A DNA stretch of 64,000 nt from Desulfobacteraceae bacterium (GTDB lineage Bacteria; Desulfobacterota; Desulfobacteria; Desulfobacterales; SKZT01). The DNA lies in the NCBI GenBank assembly GCA_011389745.1, contig JAABTQ010000002.1:186001-250000 (forward strand). The letters run 5' to 3'. Under the pieces are notes generated by a model. The model was not told the origin of the DNA. It searched no databases and was given only the letters and a program-made list of their open reading frames with translations. Positions 1 to 8,038 of the stretch are shown in pieces. The translations under genes were made by a program, and so were the position numbers. The first letter of the stretch is position 1, and the number at the start of each line of letters is the position of its first letter.

Positions 1-419
1 TTGCTGAAAATATGCGATGCCGCCCGAAGCGCCTTTCGGTTTAATAAAAAACCAGGACCTGCTCGCAGATCTCTTCGCCTTTTTGTCGAATAAATGCCTT
101 GGAATACCACATATGGTATTTTTTGCCTCTGAGCGACATAAGGCCCCAGCATATCAGGAGCTTTATAATATGTATGGTAGGTCAGCCAAATATCAGGTAA
201 AAAGTTTTTGACCAATTTTTCAGCTCGCTGCTGTTCCATCAATATTGAAAACCATTTCCAGGGTTTCCAGTAAATCCATCGCGTTCGTAAAGGGCTTACG
301 GTTTTTATCTCATGGCCAAGATCAGCTAAAAATCCGTAAAGTCCTTTGGCAATAATTAAATCTCCCGATGGATTAGGGTGGGTAAGCGGTTTAAAGGGTG
401 CATAAAAACAGATTTTCAT
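1..419 (-). CDS. Glycosyltransferase, N-terminal part (runs off window)
   Basis: This gene is not in the ORF track because its 3' end lies outside the window. Reading the minus strand from ATG at 419 gives an open frame of about 139 codons beginning MKICFYAPFKPLTHPNPSGD and continuing through a GLYGFLADLGHE segment to base 1. The start, a beta strand then a Pro/Gly-rich nucleotide-loop-like turn and a helix, is typical of the first Rossmann half of GT4-family glycosyltransferases. Its ATG overlaps the TGA of the upstream glycosyltransferase (ATGA, 419-416), so the two are translationally coupled in one glycan-biosynthesis operon. The sugar and acceptor cannot be inferred. Confidence 0.75.
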   Translation of the reverse strand, partial: MKICFYAPFKPLTHPNPSGDLIIAKGLYGFLADLGHEIKTVSPLRTRWIYWKPWKWFSILMEQQRAEKLVKNFLPDIWLTYHTYYKAPDMLGPYVAQRQKIPYVVFQGIYSTKRRRDLRAGPGFLLNRKALRAASHIFS

Positions 420-1675
420 ATAGAAATATCTAAAACCCTCGCCAGATCCTGAATAAGCTTTCGGTTATCAAAAAATTTTGTAACTTTCTCCTTTGCCGCC
501 ACAATGATGCGATTTCGCAGGTTTTTATCCTGAAGAAGTCTGAGCATGGCATTGGCCAATGCTTCGGGACTTTCCGGAGGAACAAGGAGCCCTGTTTCTT
601 CATGCCTGATCAGTTCGGGTATGGCCGAAATATTTGTGCCCACCACCGGCACCCCCATGGCCATGCTTTCAACAAAAACATTGGGAATACCGTCACGATC
701 TCCATTTTCGGCAACTTCTGATCCTAAAACAAAAAGGTCGGCTTTTCGAAATTGTTCCAGGACAGTTTGATGCGGTCGGGTTCCCAGCCACTGCGAGACA
801 TCTTCTAATCCGAGAGTTTTGATCAGGGAAAGAATTTTTTGCCGCTCGTCTCCGTCTCCGATCAATGTGTGATGAAAGGAAAGACCTTTTGTTTTAAGTA
901 TGCGCAGTGCCTTGTAAATTGTCGTGAGCCCCTTTTTGGAGGTGATTCGGGCAACCGTCAAAAGTTGAAACGGTGGTGTGGGTTTTAGGTTTTTCTTGCT
1001 TTGGACGGCCTCGCTTGAAAAAAACTCCATATCGATCCCATGATAGATGCGATGAATCGGGGTTGCAACTGCTAACCGATCACCACGGGAAACTTGTTTT
1101 AGGTGTTTCCGATTGTATTCCGTGCAAGTTACCACAAACCTGGCCAACCCGATTTTTTCACGTAGCCGGCGGCTGTCTGATGTATAGATATCCTTTGCAT
1201 GGGCTGTGAAACTGAAGGGAATACCGCTTAAAAACGATGAAAACATCGCAACCGATGTGGGGGAATGGGCAAAATGGGCGTGAAAATGCCTCACTCCACT
1301 TGTCGGAAGAAATTTATTCACCAGATAGCCGGCCTGGAAAAGATGTTTTAACGTGGCGGATTTTTTTGTGCGCCTGAAGCGAATCACCGCTTTCCGAAAC
1401 GCTTCTGAGTAAAGCCGGGGTTGTTTTTTTGCTAATTGCATGTTGTGATATAAAAATTTTGGAAGAGGCTTTAACAGGGTTTCAGGAAGATAATCCACCT
1501 TCGCCCTGATTTTTTTGATGCTTTCATGGCAAAAACTCTCCCGGGGCTGTCTCATGGAAAAGATATGAATTTTAAAGCCGAGACGTTCCAACAGTAAAAT
1601 TTCATTAGAAATAAAGGTTTCGGAAATTCTGGGGTACCCTTTCAGGATCATTCCCAGTGTTGACGACCGGGTCAA
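416..1675 (-). CDS. GT4-family glycosyltransferase
   Basis: This is a retaining GT-B glycosyltransferase, probably cytoplasmic, adding a sugar to a surface polysaccharide or lipid carrier. The N-terminal half has MILKGYPRISETFISNE, typical of colanic-acid/exopolysaccharide GT4 enzymes, followed by HFHAHFAHSPTSVA and FTAHAKDIY. The C-terminal Glycos_transf_1 half has LLTVARITSKKGL and the donor-binding segment GIPNVFVESMAMGVPVVGT. The track starts at 1705, inside the upstream gene, but AGGAGG sits six bases before a TTG codon at 1675, two bases after the upstream TGA; I prefer that start (419 aa). It belongs to the minus-strand operon from 3471 to beyond base 1. Confidence 0.9.
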   Translation of the reverse strand: MTRSSTLGMILKGYPRISETFISNEILLLERLGFKIHIFSMRQPRESFCHESIKKIRAKVDYLPETLLKPLPKFLYHNMQLAKKQPRLYSEAFRKAVIRFRRTKKSATLKHLFQAGYLVNKFLPTSGVRHFHAHFAHSPTSVAMFSSFLSGIPFSFTAHAKDIYTSDSRRLREKIGLARFVVTCTEYNRKHLKQVSRGDRLAVATPIHRIYHGIDMEFFSSEAVQSKKNLKPTPPFQLLTVARITSKKGLTTIYKALRILKTKGLSFHHTLIGDGDERQKILSLIKTLGLEDVSQWLGTRPHQTVLEQFRKADLFVLGSEVAENGDRDGIPNVFVESMAMGVPVVGTNISAIPELIRHEETGLLVPPESPEALANAMLRLLQDKNLRNRIIVAAKEKVTKFFDNRKLIQDLARVLDISI

Positions 1676-1676
1676 A

Positions 1677-2918
1677 TCAGTCCTCCTTGTCTCTGAATAC
1701 ATCAAGACGTTTTCTCATGGCTCCGATTCCATTGAGAGAAAAAAGTGAAATAGCCTCCCAATATCTCTCGGGGGATTCAAGCATCATAAAAATTTTATCT
1801 TTCATGCTTTTAACCGTAAGATTACACCAGGGAATGTATTCCAGAAGATTGTGTGCCTGGAATGCTTTAGCACGGATAAGCTGTTCTTTTCTCGGAGTCT
1901 CGCGAGGAATAACCAGATTAATGGTCCCCTGGCTTAAAATTTCACACAGAGTGTTATAGCCTCCCATGCTGATGGCCATATCGGCTGCGGCTAGAAGTTT
2001 TTCCATTTGGCGATAAAAATGAAACGTTTGAATTCCCAATGCTCTCGCCCGTTTGAAAATCCTCTTTCTTTCCTCTTTTGGCATGAATGGACCGGTAATT
2101 AAAATACTTTTAAAAGGCAGCGGAGCGGACTCAAATTCCAGCATGGCCAAATAGGTGTCCATCACAGCCGAACCATCACCGCCCCCTCCTGTTGTGACCA
2201 CGACAAGCTTCTCACCTTTTTTGACACCCAAATCTTTTCGAAGTTTTCGAACCGCTTCTTTGCCCGGAATTTTTCTCGGAATATAGCCGGTAAACTGAAT
2301 CTTCTTGCTGGTTTCTTCCGGTATGGCATATTCCTTAATGGGATCATAAAAATCCTGCCTTCCATAAACCCAGATCTCCGTATAAAGTTTTTCCAGGCTG
2401 TCATAAACCCCTTTATCAGTCCAATCCTTCCTAACACTTTCAGCATCGTCCATAATATCCCGGAGTCCCAGAATTGTCTGCGTTTTGGGAAGACTCCGCC
2501 TGATCCATTTTAACGTCGGTAAAACCTCTTTTTTAAGTCCGAGGGGCTCTTTGTCCACGATGAAAAGATGGGGTTGAAAAGCTTTGGCGGTGGCTGTAAT
2601 AATTTTTTTCCGAATATCCAGTGCATGACGGGGATTAATTTTTATGGAGAGCGGCAAATATTCATCATTGGTCTTTTTGATCATGCCCGGAATCCTTACA
2701 AAGTCGATTTGTTCCGGGAATGAAAACCGCCCTGCGATGGGAGATCCAGTCAAAATCAGGATATTAATGTGAGGGCTTTTTAATTGAGAGGCGATAGCCA
2801 TGGTCCGTCGAATGTGACCTAGCCCATATGTGTCATGAGAATACATCAAGATGTTGTATGTGGAATTTCGACCCATGATTTTCGCTACCTTCCAGCTGAA
2901 ATTAAAACCATTTTTCAC
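1677..2918 (-). CDS. MurG-like predicted glycosyltransferase (COG4671 type)
   Basis: This GT-B fold protein resembles the COG4671 predicted glycosyltransferases and the GT28 C-terminal domain. MYSHDTYGLGHIRRTMAIA near residue 25 is the characteristic GHxRR N-terminal motif, and the C-terminal half carries TTGGGGDGS and SMGGYNTLCEILSQG, the MurG-type donor-binding glycine loops. The first ATG (2918) overlaps the 3' end of the acyltransferase by 17 bases with AGGGTG before it; an ATG at 2876 is the alternative. It sits between acyltransferase and GT4 genes in one operon, implying cooperation in one glycan or glycolipid pathway. The substrate is unknown. Confidence 0.85.
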   Translation of the reverse strand: MKNGFNFSWKVAKIMGRNSTYNILMYSHDTYGLGHIRRTMAIASQLKSPHINILILTGSPIAGRFSFPEQIDFVRIPGMIKKTNDEYLPLSIKINPRHALDIRKKIITATAKAFQPHLFIVDKEPLGLKKEVLPTLKWIRRSLPKTQTILGLRDIMDDAESVRKDWTDKGVYDSLEKLYTEIWVYGRQDFYDPIKEYAIPEETSKKIQFTGYIPRKIPGKEAVRKLRKDLGVKKGEKLVVVTTGGGGDGSAVMDTYLAMLEFESAPLPFKSILITGPFMPKEERKRIFKRARALGIQTFHFYRQMEKLLAAADMAISMGGYNTLCEILSQGTINLVIPRETPRKEQLIRAKAFQAHNLLEYIPWCNLTVKSMKDKIFMMLESPERYWEAISLFSLNGIGAMRKRLDVFRDKED

Positions 2919-3471
2919 CCTGAGATTTCAATGACTGTGAAAGTTGAAATTTTTCCTGGTCAATAATTTTTTTGACGGCGTCATTGTCGGCATCGTCCCG
3001 TTCTCCGATTTTTATGGCAGGAACTCCTGCCCATATTTCATAAGGCCCCGGATTCTGAGTTAAAACAGAGCCTGCTCCAATAATGACCCCATCCGGAATA
3101 TGCGTGACCTGATACAGCACGATAGCGCCGTCGTAAATACACACGTCGGAACCAATGTATTTATCCTGCCAGACAACACCATATTGCGTTTCTATGGCCA
3201 GAAGCGGTTGACGGCCTGCATGAATATGGTCATGGGTGTAGATACGGCATCGGGCGGTAATATTACACCATGGGCCAATATAAACAAAGCCTGTGCAATC
3301 AATCAAAGAAAAGCGGCTGATCAATAAATTTGTTTCATAATCATCGGACAGGAATGCCTCGGGAGAGATGATAAGGCTACCCTTGTGAACATTTGAATGC
3401 GGGTGTCGTATTGCATCAGAAAGGGCTTCTTTCAGCTCCTTCCGACTCATGGTTGTGGGACCGAATGACAT
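2902..3471 (-). CDS. Left-handed beta-helix (hexapeptide repeat) acyltransferase
   Basis: This 189-aa protein has hexapeptide-repeat signatures (GPWCNITARCRIYTHDH, then GSDVCIYDGAIVLY and IPDGVIIGAGSVLTQN) and the family's typical ending GPYEIWAGVPAIKIGER. Such LbH proteins are trimeric O- or N-acetyltransferases using acetyl-CoA, with the YTHDH histidine region in the active site. It is the first gene of the minus-strand glycan operon and overlaps the next by 17 bases. The probable role is acetylation of a sugar made by the neighbouring glycosyltransferases; this is inferred from context. Confidence 0.85.
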   Translation of the reverse strand: MSFGPTTMSRKELKEALSDAIRHPHSNVHKGSLIISPEAFLSDDYETNLLISRFSLIDCTGFVYIGPWCNITARCRIYTHDHIHAGRQPLLAIETQYGVVWQDKYIGSDVCIYDGAIVLYQVTHIPDGVIIGAGSVLTQNPGPYEIWAGVPAIKIGERDDADNDAVKKIIDQEKFQLSQSLKSQGEKWF

Positions 3472-3634
3472 ATGTGCAGGATAGTTATCGCAATATCTTA
3501 TAAGTTAAATTCATTTTTGAGCACCGCCAAAAAATGTTTGAACCTATTGATTGAAAAATTATTATCCTTTATATGGATAATCGGGTATGGAAAATCGATC
3601 TTTTATTATAATAACTCGACAGTCCAAAGTACTC

Positions 3635-3773
3635 CGTCATGCCGGACTTGATCCGGCATCCAGAAAAACCAGCTTCTTGAAACCACCTGGATTCCGGCCT
3701 CCGCCGAAATGACGATACAAAAAGATCGATAATGATTGATTCCAGGCATTTATAAAAACTTAAGGCTGTCAAG
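3635..3773. repeat. Palindromic REP/MITE family A copy (gene-free gap 3472-3800)
   Basis: This gap has no gene. It holds a palindromic element running from CGTCATGCCGGAC to CGCCGAAATGACG (3635-3714). The 3' flank GATACAAAAAGATCGATAATG plus AACTTAAG...TCAAG (to about 3773) recurs at 16866-16907, so more than the palindrome core was duplicated. Other family A copies lie at 5053-5184, 42885-42951, 50441-50579 and, degenerate, 60510-60566. Confidence 0.85.
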
Positions 3774-3800
3774 ATAATAAAAACAGCATCAGGAAAAATA

Positions 3801-4754
3801 ATGGCTAACTCAAAGGTACATCCCGTTCATCAATTCGAACCTTGGCAGATTTGGCCTGGTTCGTTCGGTAACCCTCCTACGGATGGCAATTACCCTTTTC
3901 CGGACAAAATTCCCCTGATTGTGACCCGATCGACTCCCATTGCCTCCTTGGGTTCATGTTTTGCCAGAGAAATCAAACGGCGTTTAATAAACAAACGTTT
4001 TAACTATATTACCGAAGAGACTCACCATCCCGCGTCCATTCATGCGAGTGCCGCATGGGAAAGGATATACAATACCTTTTCTATGCGGCAGGTTTTTGAA
4101 TACACGTTTGAAAGTTTCGATCCTCAAGTACGATGGTGGCAATCTCCTGAAACCTTTAGGATTCAAGACCCTTACCGACGAATAATCCTTTATGACTCCT
4201 ATGAAAAAGCCCAAGATGATTTTGATCGTCACATAACACACTCCAGAAAAGCTTTAACTTCCGCTCGACTTCTTATTATCACCCTCGGGCTTACCGAAAT
4301 CTGGGAAGACAGGTTGGACGGTTCCGTAATTTGTCTTCCCTCAGGCCCTTATGTCAATGAGGGCGGAGATATGAGCCGCTATCGCTTTCGCATAAGCCGC
4401 TACGCCGAAAATCTTGAAAACCTGGAACTTATGCATGAGATCATGTCCAAAAACAATCCTGATTGCATATTGATGGTAACTGTATCACCAGTCCATCTAT
4501 GGGCAACTTTCAGAAATGATGAAGATGTAATCACCGCATCCTGTAACTCCAAAAGCACCCTTCGTGCCGTTGCGGATGAATTTACGGCCCGACATGACAA
4601 TGTCTTTTATTTTCCGGCTTTTGAAATGGCAACCATTTATAGACCTTTTGTCGGGGAATCCATTTTTTCGGATGGAGCCGAAAATTTCCATGTGAATAAA
4701 GCAACCGTCAAGTTTATCATGAGTCAGTTTTTTAAAAATTATACCCGTGCTTAA
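3801..4754 (+). CDS. GSCFA domain protein
   Basis: This 317-aa protein carries the family-defining motif ASLGSCFAREIKRRL near residue 50, which places it in the GSCFA family (SGNH/GDSL-like esterase relatives whose exact reaction is poorly defined). Further segments fit the family: LLIITLGLTEIWED around residue 155, TVSPVHLWATF, and a C-terminal SDGAENFHVNKATVKFIMSQF holding the expected late histidine. No signal peptide is seen, so it is probably cytoplasmic. It stands alone between two repeat elements, downstream of and divergent from the glycan operon, and may modify a carbohydrate or fatty ester; that is inference. Confidence 0.85.
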   Translation: MANSKVHPVHQFEPWQIWPGSFGNPPTDGNYPFPDKIPLIVTRSTPIASLGSCFAREIKRRLINKRFNYITEETHHPASIHASAAWERIYNTFSMRQVFEYTFESFDPQVRWWQSPETFRIQDPYRRIILYDSYEKAQDDFDRHITHSRKALTSARLLIITLGLTEIWEDRLDGSVICLPSGPYVNEGGDMSRYRFRISRYAENLENLELMHEIMSKNNPDCILMVTVSPVHLWATFRNDEDVITASCNSKSTLRAVADEFTARHDNVFYFPAFEMATIYRPFVGESIFSDGAENFHVNKATVKFIMSQFFKNYTRA

Positions 4755-4844
4755 CTTGATCCGGCCATCAGGTTGTGGCAACTATATGGATATAACCTTG
4801 CTTAAGTCAAGATTTTTTCATGATTAATTTGGCTGACAATCGGA

Positions 4845-4871
4845 TTTCACACAAACAGGTTACACTCAAAT
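4845..4871. repeat. 27-nt exact repeat, also at 62650-62676
   Basis: TTTCACACAAACAGGTTACA followed by CTCAAAT is identical at 4845-4871 and 62650-62676, and both copies are followed within about 40 bases by a TTTTCACGA(A/G)G box. Each lies in non-coding DNA. The nature of the element is unknown. Confidence 0.7.
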
Positions 4872-5052
4872 CAAATTAAGCACATGAATATTTTCTGTTT
4901 CTTTACAGACTTTTCACGAAGGTCATTGATAATTTCTCTTTGAGCGTCGATTTCCCTCCGGATTGTTTTGCCCGGTGATCGTGTATTTTTTCGGTTTGTA
5001 AATATTAAATGATACTGTTGCATGAGGTCTGCATTTCTGGTAATTCTTGATC

Positions 5053-5184
5053 CTAAGTTGAGCGATTTCATTTTCTTCTAACGTCATACCGGCGCAGGCC
5101 GGAATCCAGATTGTTGGGTTCACCTACCGGATTCCGGCCTGCGCCGGAATGACGGTTATATGTCATCGGAATCACTCAACTTAG
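5053..5184. repeat. Complete family A MITE with terminal inverted repeats
   Basis: A 132-bp element is bounded by a perfect 10-bp inverted pair, CTAAGTTGAG at 5053-5062 and CTCAACTTAG at 5175-5184. Inside lies the large palindrome CGTCATACCGGCGCAGGCC ... GCGCCGGAATGACG (5082-5154). The nested outer and inner inverted repeats fit a non-autonomous miniature element. It fills most of the gene-free gap 4755-5302. Confidence 0.85.
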
Positions 5185-5220
5185 ATTGATGATTATTCTT
5201 AAAAATTTTCTGATTATAAA

Positions 5221-5275
5221 GGTTTCAGTGGTCTGGATTGGTCCCGGACGAATCGGTTTTATGAACACTGAAACC
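5221..5275. promoter_or_regulatory. Inverted repeat upstream of peroxiredoxin
   Basis: GGTTTCAGTG (5221-5230) and CACTGAAACC (5266-5275) form a perfect 10-bp inverted repeat with a 35-base spacer, ending 27 bases before the peroxiredoxin GTG. There is no T-run, so it is not a simple terminator. It could be an operator or a leader structure; function is inferred only from position. Confidence 0.4.
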
Positions 5276-5302
5276 AATTTACCTGGAAGAAAGGAATAGC
5301 CT

Positions 5303-5968
5303 GTGGAAACAACCAACAATGTCAAAACATCCTCCCAAATTCCCAGAATAGGCGATAAAGCACCCAATTTTGAAGCAGAAAGTACTTTCGGTCCTCTTCA
5401 ACTGGAAGATTTCAAAGGAAGCTGGCTTGTTTTTTTCTCTCACCCCGCGGATTTCACACCGGTCTGCACCACTGAGTTTATCGAGTTTGCAAAAAACTAT
5501 GAAAAACTCAGAAAACTCAATTGTGAACTCTTAGGCCTGAGCATCGACAGTATTTTCTCGCACATCAGCTGGGTAAGAAACATAGAGGAAAAATTCGGTG
5601 TTAAGATTCCTTTTCCGATCATTGTTGACCTTGATGCCTCTGTAGCTAACCTGTATGGGATGATCATGCCCGGCGACAGCAACACCGAAACATCACGCTG
5701 TGTTTTTGTAATTGATCCTGATGGTAAAATTCGTGCCATGATTTATTACCCTTTGACCACCGGACGTAATATTGATGAAATTATTCGCCTGGTTCAGGCA
5801 CTTCAAACCACCGATAAGCACACGGTAGCCACCCCTGCTAACTGGAGGCCGGGCGAAAAAGTGATTGTCCCACCGCCGAGATCTCAGGAAGCTGCTCAGG
5901 AACGAATGAACCAGGATTATGACTGCGTAGACTGGTACTTTTGCAAAAAATCCCTGGAGAAAGATTAA
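5303..5968 (+). CDS. Prx6-type peroxiredoxin
   Basis: This is a thiol peroxidase reducing H2O2 and organic hydroperoxides in the cytoplasm. The catalytic motif is SHPADFTPVCTTEF (residues about 50-63), with the peroxidatic Cys in PVCTTE. ISWVRNIEEKFGVKIPFPII and the long C-terminal arm match the archaeal/bacterial Prx6 group. The tail DYDCVDWYFCKK carries two further cysteines that can act as resolving thiols, as in archaeal homologues. Start is GTG at 5303 with an AAGGAA ribosome site. An inverted repeat ends 27 bases upstream, and a small winged-helix gene begins two bases after the stop. Confidence 0.93.
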   Translation: METTNNVKTSSQIPRIGDKAPNFEAESTFGPLQLEDFKGSWLVFFSHPADFTPVCTTEFIEFAKNYEKLRKLNCELLGLSIDSIFSHISWVRNIEEKFGVKIPFPIIVDLDASVANLYGMIMPGDSNTETSRCVFVIDPDGKIRAMIYYPLTTGRNIDEIIRLVQALQTTDKHTVATPANWRPGEKVIVPPPRSQEAAQERMNQDYDCVDWYFCKKSLEKD

Positions 5969-5970
5969 TC

Positions 5971-6204
5971 GTGGCTTGTATCGATAAAGACGGCAACATT
6001 ACCCGAAGTGCTGAACTTATGCTGCTTGCGGCAGTTGAACCTAATGATATTGAAACAATAATCAGGGAATGTGGGCTTGCTCCATTTCGGGTCAGAAGCG
6101 GTCTCAGAGAGCTTGAAAAAGTCGGCTTGATTCAAATGAAAGGTAATTTATATCAGGTCACACCCATGGGAATAGAAAAACTGGAGGGAAAGCTAAGTCA
6201 TTAA
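5971..6204 (+). CDS. Small winged-helix domain protein
   Basis: The track starts at TTG 5941 inside the peroxiredoxin gene, but GTG at 5971, right after its TAA and preceded by GGAGAAAG, is more plausible (77 aa). The protein reads as a winged-helix DNA-binding domain: helices around LMLLAAVEPNDI and IIRECG, a recognition-helix-like FRVRSGLRELEKVGLIQ, then a wing MKGNLYQVTPMGIEKL. It is almost certainly co-transcribed with the peroxiredoxin and could be its regulator. Whether it binds DNA or only has the fold is not visible from sequence. Confidence 0.65.
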   Translation: MACIDKDGNITRSAELMLLAAVEPNDIETIIRECGLAPFRVRSGLRELEKVGLIQMKGNLYQVTPMGIEKLEGKLSH

Positions 6205-6219
6205 TCCGGCCGTTTTTCC

Positions 6220-6618
6220 TCAACCTTCCCGGGTTGCCATTGTTTTCCCCCGTGCCTTAATCTCAGAAGCAAATATCGCCATTTGGGTAAAGGTTCCTTT
6301 TGCCACAAGTTTTTCAATACTTTTATTGCATGAAAAGATTTCCGATTCTGCAACTTTGATCTTTTTGCCGTTATTGATCACTTTAGCTTTGCAAATCACA
6401 AGGTCACCGGTGCAGGGTTTAAAGTAATTCATTTTAAATTCAATGGTCAAAATTCGATAGTTTTCTGAAACCGATGAGAAAGAAGCATACCCTGCTGTAT
6501 GGTCCGCAAGAGTTGCCAAAACACCTGCATGAACAAAACTGTCCTGTTGAAGATGTTCAGGACGTATAATAAATTTTGTATCCATTTCACCAAATTCGCC
6601 TTGACGGTATTTTTTCAA
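6220..6618 (-). CDS. PaaI-family hotdog thioesterase, possibly N-terminally truncated
   Basis: This is an acyl-CoA thioesterase of the PaaI/hotdog family. The core motif SFVHAGVLATLADHTAGYAS (around residues 25-45) holds the family's HAG and catalytic Asp/His positions; later strands are IEFKMNYFKPCTGDLVICKAKVI and SIEKLVAKGTFTQM. The residues before IRPEHLQQ are shorter than usual, and upstream in frame (SSVNRALKKY) does not look like the family N-terminus, abutting the hsdR fragment at about 6650. The start may therefore have been lost or replaced. TTG 6618 has no convincing ribosome site; ATG 6585 is an alternative. Confidence 0.8.
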   Translation of the reverse strand: MKKYRQGEFGEMDTKFIIRPEHLQQDSFVHAGVLATLADHTAGYASFSSVSENYRILTIEFKMNYFKPCTGDLVICKAKVINNGKKIKVAESEIFSCNKSIEKLVAKGTFTQMAIFASEIKARGKTMATREG

Positions 6619-6650
6619 TGCCCGGTTAACACTGCTTTTGGAAACACCAA

Positions 6651-7425
6651 ATGTTTTTAATATTCGAGGATTTCACGCCAGGCGGAATCTTCAGCCGCAC
6701 TTCCCCGGTGGCACTCGTCGATAATCACCAGGTCAAAAAAATCAGGGAGAATTGTTTGTAAATCTTGCGAAACTCTTCGGTGCCGCTGACCGCCTGGTAA
6801 AGGGCCAGATAAATTTCAAAGGCTTTGTTCACTTCCCGGTTTCTGATCTTGGTCATGGCGGTACCGAACGGTTTGAAATCGTTGACCCGGGTCTGATCCA
6901 CCAGGATGTTGCGGTCGGCTAAAAAAGAATCCGCTTTTTGGTGCGGGATTTCCACAAGCGCCAGATAATTTGGAACGCCGTGTAGGTTTTGCCTGTTCCG
7001 GTGGTCATGACCAGGAGAATGCGATCCTGGCCTCCAGCAATGGCCTCCAGGGTTCGGTTAATGGTTATCCTTTGATAATATCGGGGGGTTTTTCCTGAAA
7101 TAGCCGTGTGGTAATCCTGAGTGACAAGGGGTAACTTGTCATTTTCAATGTTTTTGTATGCACAATAGCGCTTCCACAATATTTCAGGTGACGGAAACCC
7201 GTTCAAATGAAGCTCCGTTTCCGTTTTGCTGCTAAGACCAGTCCGGTCATGGAATAAAAAAGCGTCCCCGTTGGAACTGAAAACAAAGGGGATGTCCAGA
7301 ATTTCGGCATATCCCAGAGCCTGCTGCATGCCGCTGCCGACTGAGTGGGTGTTATCCTTGGCCTCTATTATGGCCACCGGAATATTGGGACTGTAATGCA
7401 ACATCGCGGTTTGCTTTAACTAGTG
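6651..7425 (-). pseudogene. hsdR: Type I restriction enzyme R subunit fragment, frameshifted
   Basis: Three minus-strand frames read in succession give an HsdR core: IPVAIIEAKDNTHSVGSGMQ (nuclease-like N region), VMTTGTGKTYTAFQIIWRLW (Walker A of the SF2 helicase), FLADRNILVDQTRV, then [20 protein letters not shown] (DEAD/DECH box). The frame breaks at a T6 run (KKRIL to FLADR needs one more T) and again at a CCC run before [10 protein letters not shown]. The fragment ends at LEY-stop, so the rest of the motor and the C-terminus are missing, and its 5' end is joined to a methyltransferase gene at about 7415. It is non-functional. No hsdM or hsdS is in the window. Confidence 0.85.
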
Positions 7426-8038
7426 AAAGAATGTAACACTCGGGCTCATCGATGAATGTTTGAATATCGAAACCAAAAGGTCGAAACAAACTTTCAGCTT
7501 CCGACTGATCCGGAAATTCATCCAGAGGGTAAGGAGCATTGCGTTTTAATTTTTTTATGAAGGCTTTTCCCAGCGGATGGCTGATCACCATGCGGCCGCC
7601 TATTTTCATCATCCTGGCGATATTTTCAAATGCCCCTTCCTTGTCCGCGATATTCGGATAACAGGCGTTTATAAAAACAACATCAACAGTTGAATCGGGT
7701 AAATTGAGATCTTTTATGTCTGCTCTGAAAGTTTCCACTTCAGGATAGTTTTTTTTGATTTGCCCCAGCATGTTTTCCGAAAGATCACTGGCACAAATCC
7801 GGGAGGGATTGTATTTCCGAATGACTGGAACCAGGATGCCGGTACCGGAACCCACGTCCAGCAAAACATTTTCCTTTTCAATTTTTCCCTCAGCCACTAT
7901 TTTTTCCAGCCTTTCCGGGACTCCTTCGGGTAAAGGAGGTTCAAACATATGAAACAGCTCATTAAATTGCTGCTGTTGCAATCGGTTGATTCGTTCGATT
8001 TCTTTTGTAGTCGGTTTTTTAAAAGCCTTTGTCATCAT
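7352..8038 (-). CDS. SAM-dependent methyltransferase (class I), 3' end fused to hsdR remnant
   Basis: The protein has the class I methyltransferase core: VLLDVGSGTGILVPVIR (motif I), RICASDLSENML (motif II acidic turn), VDVVFINACYPN and IGGRMVISHPLG. Substrate is unknown. The track start at 8110 is unlikely; GGTGAG directly precedes a double ATG at 8038/8035 (MMTKAFKKP). After YILSLVKANRD the frame continues into the antisense-free hsdR fragment, so the last about 15 residues (ALQSQYSGGHNRGQG) are probably not native. A second copy with a large internal deletion lies at 11301-11530. Confidence 0.8.
   Translation of the reverse strand: MMTKAFKKPTTKEIERINRLQQQQFNELFHMFEPPLPEGVPERLEKIVAEGKIEKENVLLDVGSGTGILVPVIRKYNPSRICASDLSENMLGQIKKNYPEVETFRADIKDLNLPDSTVDVVFINACYPNIADKEGAFENIARMMKIGGRMVISHPLGKAFIKKLKRNAPYPLDEFPDQSEAESLFRPFGFDIQTFIDEPECYILSLVKANRDVALQSQYSGGHNRGQG

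Noticed and set aside
4787-4802. GG-N10-GC sequence TGGATATAACCTTGCT
   Set aside because: The -24 box is poor (TGGAT), and the nearest gene is 500 bases away.
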